Shown one piece after another: positions 61,075-64,000 of a stretch of 64,000 bases of DNA. Source of the stretch: Rohdeia sp041398665. GTDB taxonomy: Bacteria > Planctomycetota > UBA1135 > GCA-002686595. The stretch spans positions 103,536 through 167,535 of the forward strand of contig JAWKUH010000008.1 of assembly GCA_041398665.1 (NCBI GenBank), given 5' to 3'. A model generated the notes under the pieces. The model saw only the letters and a program-made list of their open reading frames with translations, searched no databases and had not been told where the DNA came from. Numbering within the stretch: position 1 is the first letter of the stretch; every line of letters begins with the position of its first letter. The position numbers and the translations under genes were made by a program.

Positions 61075-62682
61075 ATGAAACACGTCGTCCCCGTGCTCGC
61101 GAGCGTCGCGCTCGCCGTCGCGTCCCTCACCGTCCTCGTCACCTCCTCGTCCACCGCGCCGGCCGCTCCCGCGCCCATGCTGCCCGCGGGGACGATCCCG
61201 ATCAGCTCGCTCCCGTTCACCATCTCCTCGTCGGGGCACTACTGCCTGACGTCGAGCCTGCTCGCGAGCAGCGGCGACGACGGCATCACGATCGACGCGT
61301 CCTTCGTCGAGCTCGACCTCGCCGGCTTCGAGCTCAAGGGCGTGCGCGGCTCCCAGATCGGGATCGACGCGCAGAACAGGCTGCACGTCGTGATCCGCAA
61401 CGGCCGCGTCTCCTTCTTCGACGAGGGCGGCATTCGCGGCGCGAGCAACGTCGTCGTCGAGGACGTCGAGGTCATCCAGTGCGGCGGCACGCCGATCGAG
61501 CTCGGCCTCCGCGCGCGCGTCGAGCGCGTCGACGTCCAGGTCGGCGAGGGCGACGGCGTCGTCGTCGGCGACGACTCGCTGGTGCGCGAGTGCACGATCC
61601 GCATGGAGGAGACCGCCGTCGGCGCGCTCTCCTGCGGTGACGACTGCGTGGTCGCCGACGTGCGGACCTCGCGCGGCGCGTCCGGCATCGTCGCGGGGGC
61701 GCGCTGCCGGATCGAGCGCTGCACGACCTCGGAGAACACGGCCGTCGGCATGTCCGTCGAGTCGTGCGCCACGGTGCGCGACTGCTGCATCGACGCGGCG
61801 CCCGAGGCCGAGGACGCCTTCACGGGCGGCGACGACTGCCTCCTCGAGAACGTGCGCACGAGCGGCGGTCTGCGCGGCATCACCTGCATCGATCGCGCCC
61901 AGCTCTCGAAGTGCTGCGTCGTCGACCCGACGGAGCGCGGCATCTTCGTCGGGACCTTCTCCGTCGTCGAGGACTGCAGTGCCGACGTCGGTTTCGACGC
62001 GTCCGTCGCGTGCCGTCTCTCGAGCTACGGCAAGTGTTTGCGCACGACGACGCTCGGCGGTCAGAAGGGGATCGTGAATGCCCAACGCGCGCAGGTCGTC
62101 GACTGCTCCGTCACCGGAGCGACGCAGGTCGGCATCGAGGTCACGAGCGGCAGCACGGTCCGCGGCTGCGGAGTGTCCATCCCGTCGACGGGGACCTACG
62201 GCATCCGGATCATCGGCTCGGGCACCTGCGACTCCTGCTCGGTGTCGGGCGGGGCCGTCGGCATCGGCGGGCTCTCCATCTGTCTCGTCACGGACTGCAC
62301 CGCCGTCGAGTCGGGCGAGAAGGCGATCGAACTGACGTCGCGCGGCCAGGTGCGCGGCTGCGTCGCGTACCTCGGCTTCGGCGACGGGATCGTCCTCGGC
62401 GACGACTGCGTCGCGAGGGACAACGCGTGCACCGGCATCGTCGGTCGCGGCATCGTGGCGGCGGGCGACCGCAACCGCATCGAGGGCAACTCCGTGAACG
62501 ACTGCGGCGTCGGCCTCGAACTCGTCGGCCAGCACAACCTCACGATCGGCAACCAGGCGATGGAGAACACCACCGCCGACTTCCTCACGCCGATCTCGAA
62601 CCCGACCGGGGCCGTGCTCAAGGACTTCGGCACGATCGACAGCTCGCGGCCGCAGGCGAACCACGGGACGCCGGTGTTCTGA
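61075..62682 (+). CDS. Secreted right-handed parallel β-helix protein
   Basis: The 535-residue protein has a signal peptide (V-L-A-S-V-A-L-A-V-A-S-L). An N-terminal cap (S-G-H-Y-C-L-T-S-S-L) is followed by about fifteen short rungs of about 23 residues with alternating V-V-x-D-C/V-x-x-C and G-I-x-V-x-x-G patterns, many with paired Cys. The fold is that of pectate-lyase-like and surface β-helix proteins. No catalytic set is evident. It is rich in Cys for an exported protein, so disulfide ladders are possible. Confidence 0.85.
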   Translation: MKHVVPVLASVALAVASLTVLVTSSSTAPAAPAPMLPAGTIPISSLPFTISSSGHYCLTSSLLASSGDDGITIDASFVELDLAGFELKGVRGSQIGIDAQNRLHVVIRNGRVSFFDEGGIRGASNVVVEDVEVIQCGGTPIELGLRARVERVDVQVGEGDGVVVGDDSLVRECTIRMEETAVGALSCGDDCVVADVRTSRGASGIVAGARCRIERCTTSENTAVGMSVESCATVRDCCIDAAPEAEDAFTGGDDCLLENVRTSGGLRGITCIDRAQLSKCCVVDPTERGIFVGTFSVVEDCSADVGFDASVACRLSSYGKCLRTTTLGGQKGIVNAQRAQVVDCSVTGATQVGIEVTSGSTVRGCGVSIPSTGTYGIRIIGSGTCDSCSVSGGAVGIGGLSICLVTDCTAVESGEKAIELTSRGQVRGCVAYLGFGDGIVLGDDCVARDNACTGIVGRGIVAAGDRNRIEGNSVNDCGVGLELVGQHNLTIGNQAMENTTADFLTPISNPTGAVLKDFGTIDSSRPQANHGTPVF

Positions 62683-62779
62683 GCGCGGCACCGCACGACG
62701 TTGCGACTGGATCGGCCGACGGTCTACGTCCGTCGGCGTAGCGCGCGGCCCTCGGTCGCGTGCAAGGATGGTCGCCGCC

Positions 62780-63745
62780 ATGACGAAGCACCACGACCTC
62801 CAGGACGCCGTCCGCAAGGGCTACGGCGCCGTCGCCCAGGCCGGGCTCAGTTCGAACGACGCCGGCATGCGCACGATCGCGCAGGCCTTCGGCTACTCCG
62901 CCGAGGAGCTCGCGAGCATCCCCGCCGAGGCCAACATGGGCCTCTCCTGCGGCAACCCCGTCGCGATGGCGAGCCTGCGTCCCGGCGAGACGGTCGTCGA
63001 CCTCGGCTCCGGCGGCGGACTCGACGTCTTCCTCGCCGCGCGGAAGGTCGGCCCGACCGGCACGGCGATCGGCATCGACATGACGCCCGAGATGGTGAGC
63101 CTCGCGCGCCGCAACGCCGAGAAGGGCGGCTATACGAACGTGCGCTTCCACCTCGCCGAGCTCGAAGCGATGCCGCTCCCCGACGCGAGCGTCGACCAGG
63201 TCGTCTCGAACTGCGTCCTCAACCTCACCGCCGACAAGGACGCCGCGCTGCGCGAGGTGTTCCGCGTGCTGAAGCCCGGCGGCCGCCTCGCCGTGTCCGA
63301 CATCGCGCTCAAGCAGCCGCTCCCGCCCGAGATCGAGCGCGAGGTCGCCGCGTGGACCGGCTGCATCGCCGGTGCGATGACGATCGAGGAGAACGAGCGC
63401 GCGCTGCGCGCGGCGGGCTTCACCGACGTCCTGATCCAGGACTCCGGCAGCGACCTGAACGCCTACCGCGAGGGCGGCCACGCCGCGTGTTGCGGTCCGG
63501 CGTCGGACGCGTCGATGGCGCCGGAGGAAGAGCCGTCGGCGTCGACCGGTTGCTGCGGCGGACCGAAGCCGGAGCCCGCGCCGCCCGCCGAGTCCTCGTC
63601 GAGTTGCTGTTCGCCGGCGCCGGCGTCCGAGTCGCAACGTGCCGAGCCGGACTTCCACGCCACGATGGACGCGCTGCTCGACACCTTCGACGTCAACGCC
63701 TACGCGGCGAGCGTGAAGATCTGGGCGGTCAAGCCGACGGCGTGA
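62780..63745 (+). CDS. arsM: Arsenite methyltransferase ArsM
   Basis: The 321-residue SAM-dependent enzyme has G-L-S-C-G-N-P near residue 50, the SAM motif V-V-D-L-G-S-G-G-G-L-D-V-F, S-N-C-V-L-N and T-G-C-I-A-G-A. The three conserved Cys match those that bind As(III) in ArsM. The C-terminal ~90 residues carry C-C-G-P, C-C-G-G-P and C-C-S-P pairs separated by Pro/Ser/Glu linkers. ATG 62780 is preferred (AAGGA upstream); ATG 62768 is in frame 12 nt earlier. It methylates arsenite to volatile or exportable forms. Confidence 0.9.
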   Translation: MTKHHDLQDAVRKGYGAVAQAGLSSNDAGMRTIAQAFGYSAEELASIPAEANMGLSCGNPVAMASLRPGETVVDLGSGGGLDVFLAARKVGPTGTAIGIDMTPEMVSLARRNAEKGGYTNVRFHLAELEAMPLPDASVDQVVSNCVLNLTADKDAALREVFRVLKPGGRLAVSDIALKQPLPPEIEREVAAWTGCIAGAMTIEENERALRAAGFTDVLIQDSGSDLNAYREGGHAACCGPASDASMAPEEEPSASTGCCGGPKPEPAPPAESSSSCCSPAPASESQRAEPDFHATMDALLDTFDVNAYAASVKIWAVKPTA

Positions 63746-64000
63746 GGCCTTCGCGACCCGCCGCGTCGCCGTCCACGCCCGGGTCCGTGCGCTCCCAGGC
63801 CTCGAGGATCGCGCGTGCCACGCTCCCGCGGAAGCGAACGACGCACTTCGGCGCTTTCGTGAACCCGAGTTCGACGGCCGATCCCAGCCAGGTCTTCGCA
63901 CGACGCGCTCGCACGTCCGACCACGGCACGAACAGCGGGGGGTGTCCGAGTCGGAAGGGCAGCGCGGTCGCGAGGAAGAGTCCGCTCGGGCCGACGCCGA
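63729..64000 (-). CDS. Partial unknown protein running off the window
   Basis: The last ~90 residues of a minus-strand gene whose start lies beyond 64000. The visible part reads L-F-L-A-T-A-L-P-F-R-L-G-H-P-P-L-F-V-P-W-S-D-V and ends in a charged tail. The G-H-P-P-L-F-V-P-W phrase looks like a small conserved bacterial family, but I cannot name its function. It is convergent with arsM. Confidence 0.65.
   Translation of the reverse strand, partial: GVGPSGLFLATALPFRLGHPPLFVPWSDVRARRAKTWLGSAVELGFTKAPKCVVRFRGSVARAILEAWERTDPGVDGDAAGREGLTPSA

Noticed and set aside
59341..62817. Long minus-strand open frame opposite the serine hydrolase and β-helix genes
   Set aside because: Same antisense effect. 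The plus-strand genes have signal peptides, motifs and proper spacing.

Overview
The window is a high-GC (roughly 70 %) bacterial chromosome segment that reads as Planctomycetota. The signs are large secreted FG-GAP/β-propeller-like proteins that share one C-terminal domain, an ECF sigma factor paired with a Ser/Thr kinase carrying a formylglycine-generating-enzyme-like domain, many GTG starts and weak Shine-Dalgarno use. The style resembles the Pla86/Pla133 type of planctomycete, but that placement is inference.

Layout. 1-10.5 kb holds an ECF sigma factor, an FG-GAP secreted protein, a BlaI/BlaR1-like repressor-protease pair with a candidate operator, two small lipid/ligand-binding-type proteins, a CheX / RedB-like / CheA-like membrane kinase / CheY operon, and ispG. 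10.5-21.2 kb holds an FAD oxidoreductase, a second FG-GAP protein, an operon of sigma factor, kinase-FGE fusion and two unknown proteins, and an ABC-2 exporter. 21.2-51.1 kb is a flagellar locus. On the minus strand it reads, in order of transcription: an RsbW-like ATPase, three unknown envelope/TPR proteins, an NtrB/NtrC-like pair, flgB-flgC-fliE-fliF-fliG-fliH-fliI-fliJ, a MotE-like gene, motA, two motB-like genes, fliL, fliM and fliN. On the plus strand are three flagellins, fliD, fliS and a possible FliT-like gene, with a degenerate sigma54-activator-like gene between the two arms. 51.2-64 kb holds a MarR regulator, a zinc-ribbon protein, SDR, phosphopantetheinyl transferase, DJ-1/PfpI protein, several small proteins, a VOC protein with a histone H1-like tail, a third β-propeller-like secreted protein, a serine hydrolase, a β-helix protein and ArsM.

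Main anomaly. fliD is split at 45878 by about 2.7 kb of much lower-GC sequence holding a frameshifted FG-GAP gene. This is followed by an indel-ridden second copy of the end of flagellin 3 and most of fliD. Removing 45879-50190 exactly restores a 488-residue FliD. This is either a real duplication/insertion or, more likely, unpolished or chimeric long-read sequence.

Regulation. Sites of the form TCAAG-N16-(G/C)CCGATA, resembling FliA/sigma28 promoters, lie before the motE-like gene and motA. Related sites lie before the RsbW-like head gene, fliD and the cheX operon, which suggests one sigma28 regulon joins the motor, filament cap and CheX pathway. No tRNA, rRNA, CRISPR array or recognisable transposase was seen.
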